Assembly (NCBI GenBank): GCA_028700795.1
Contig: JAQVRY010000091.1
Location: 1-5,894 of the forward strand
Reading direction: 5' to 3'
DNA from: Tissierellia bacterium
GTDB lineage: Bacteria; Bacillota; Clostridia; Tissierellales; Sedimentibacteraceae
DNA: 5,894 bases
The stretch's first letter is position 1; every line of letters begins with the position of its first letter. The notes under the pieces are model-generated. The model worked only from the letters and a program-made list of their open reading frames with translations. It made no database searches and was not told where the DNA came from. Positions 5,865 through 5,894 of the stretch are shown here, piece by piece. The position numbers and the translations under genes were made by a program.

Positions 5865-5878
5865 ATATTATTTTACAA
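5850..5878 (-). promoter_or_regulatory. Possible sigma-A promoter for the ecfA1 operon
   Basis: The minus strand reads TTGTAA (5878-5873), 17 bases, then TATTAT (5855-5850). The -10 matches five of six bases and is preceded by TGA, giving an extended -10 (TGnTATTAT); the -35 matches four of six. Transcription would begin near 5843, about 37 bases before ecfA1. AT-rich DNA gives such matches by chance, and readthrough from an upstream ribosomal operon is the alternative. Confidence 0.45.
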
Positions 5879-5894
5879 CAGTAATTTTACACTA

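Overview
This window looks like chromosomal core-gene DNA from a low-GC Firmicute, most likely a member of the Clostridia. The evidence is A+T-rich coding DNA, strong GGAGG-type ribosome binding sites, and the gene order ecfA1-ecfA2-ecfT-truA-rplM-rpsI, which in Firmicutes usually lies just downstream of rplQ. I cannot name a genus from sequence alone. I see no mobile element, CRISPR array, tRNA or rRNA gene, or defence system.

Layout from left to right. The left edge (about 1-31) carries an imperfect palindrome that looks like an interspersed repeat. A single plus-strand gene follows (71-1003), a diacylglycerol-kinase-family lipid kinase. Everything else is on the minus strand and is read from right to left. 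A putative promoter overlapping a palindrome (5848-5878) precedes ecfA1. Then come ecfA1, ecfA2, ecfT and truA, in which each start codon overlaps the previous stop by 7 to 10 bases. A second strong promoter lies inside the 3' end of truA, followed by a leader with a hairpin, then rplM and rpsI, then a rho-independent terminator. The last minus-strand gene is queT, with a structured leader containing a candidate class I preQ1 riboswitch. queT converges on the lipid kinase gene with only 12 bases between stop codons.

How the genes work together. EcfA1, EcfA2 and EcfT form the shared energising module of group II energy-coupling-factor (ECF) vitamin transporters. QueT is a substrate-binding S component for queuosine precursors and would need exactly that module. 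The window therefore holds a probably complete transporter in two separately controlled parts. The module is expressed with tRNA-modification and ribosomal genes, and the S component appears to be switched by its own end product. TruA (tRNA pseudouridine synthase) and L13/S9 belong to the translation apparatus.

No wholly new system is evident. The most interesting material is regulatory: the queT leader, the rplM promoter and leader, and the left-edge repeat. No stretch longer than 300 bases lacks a gene.
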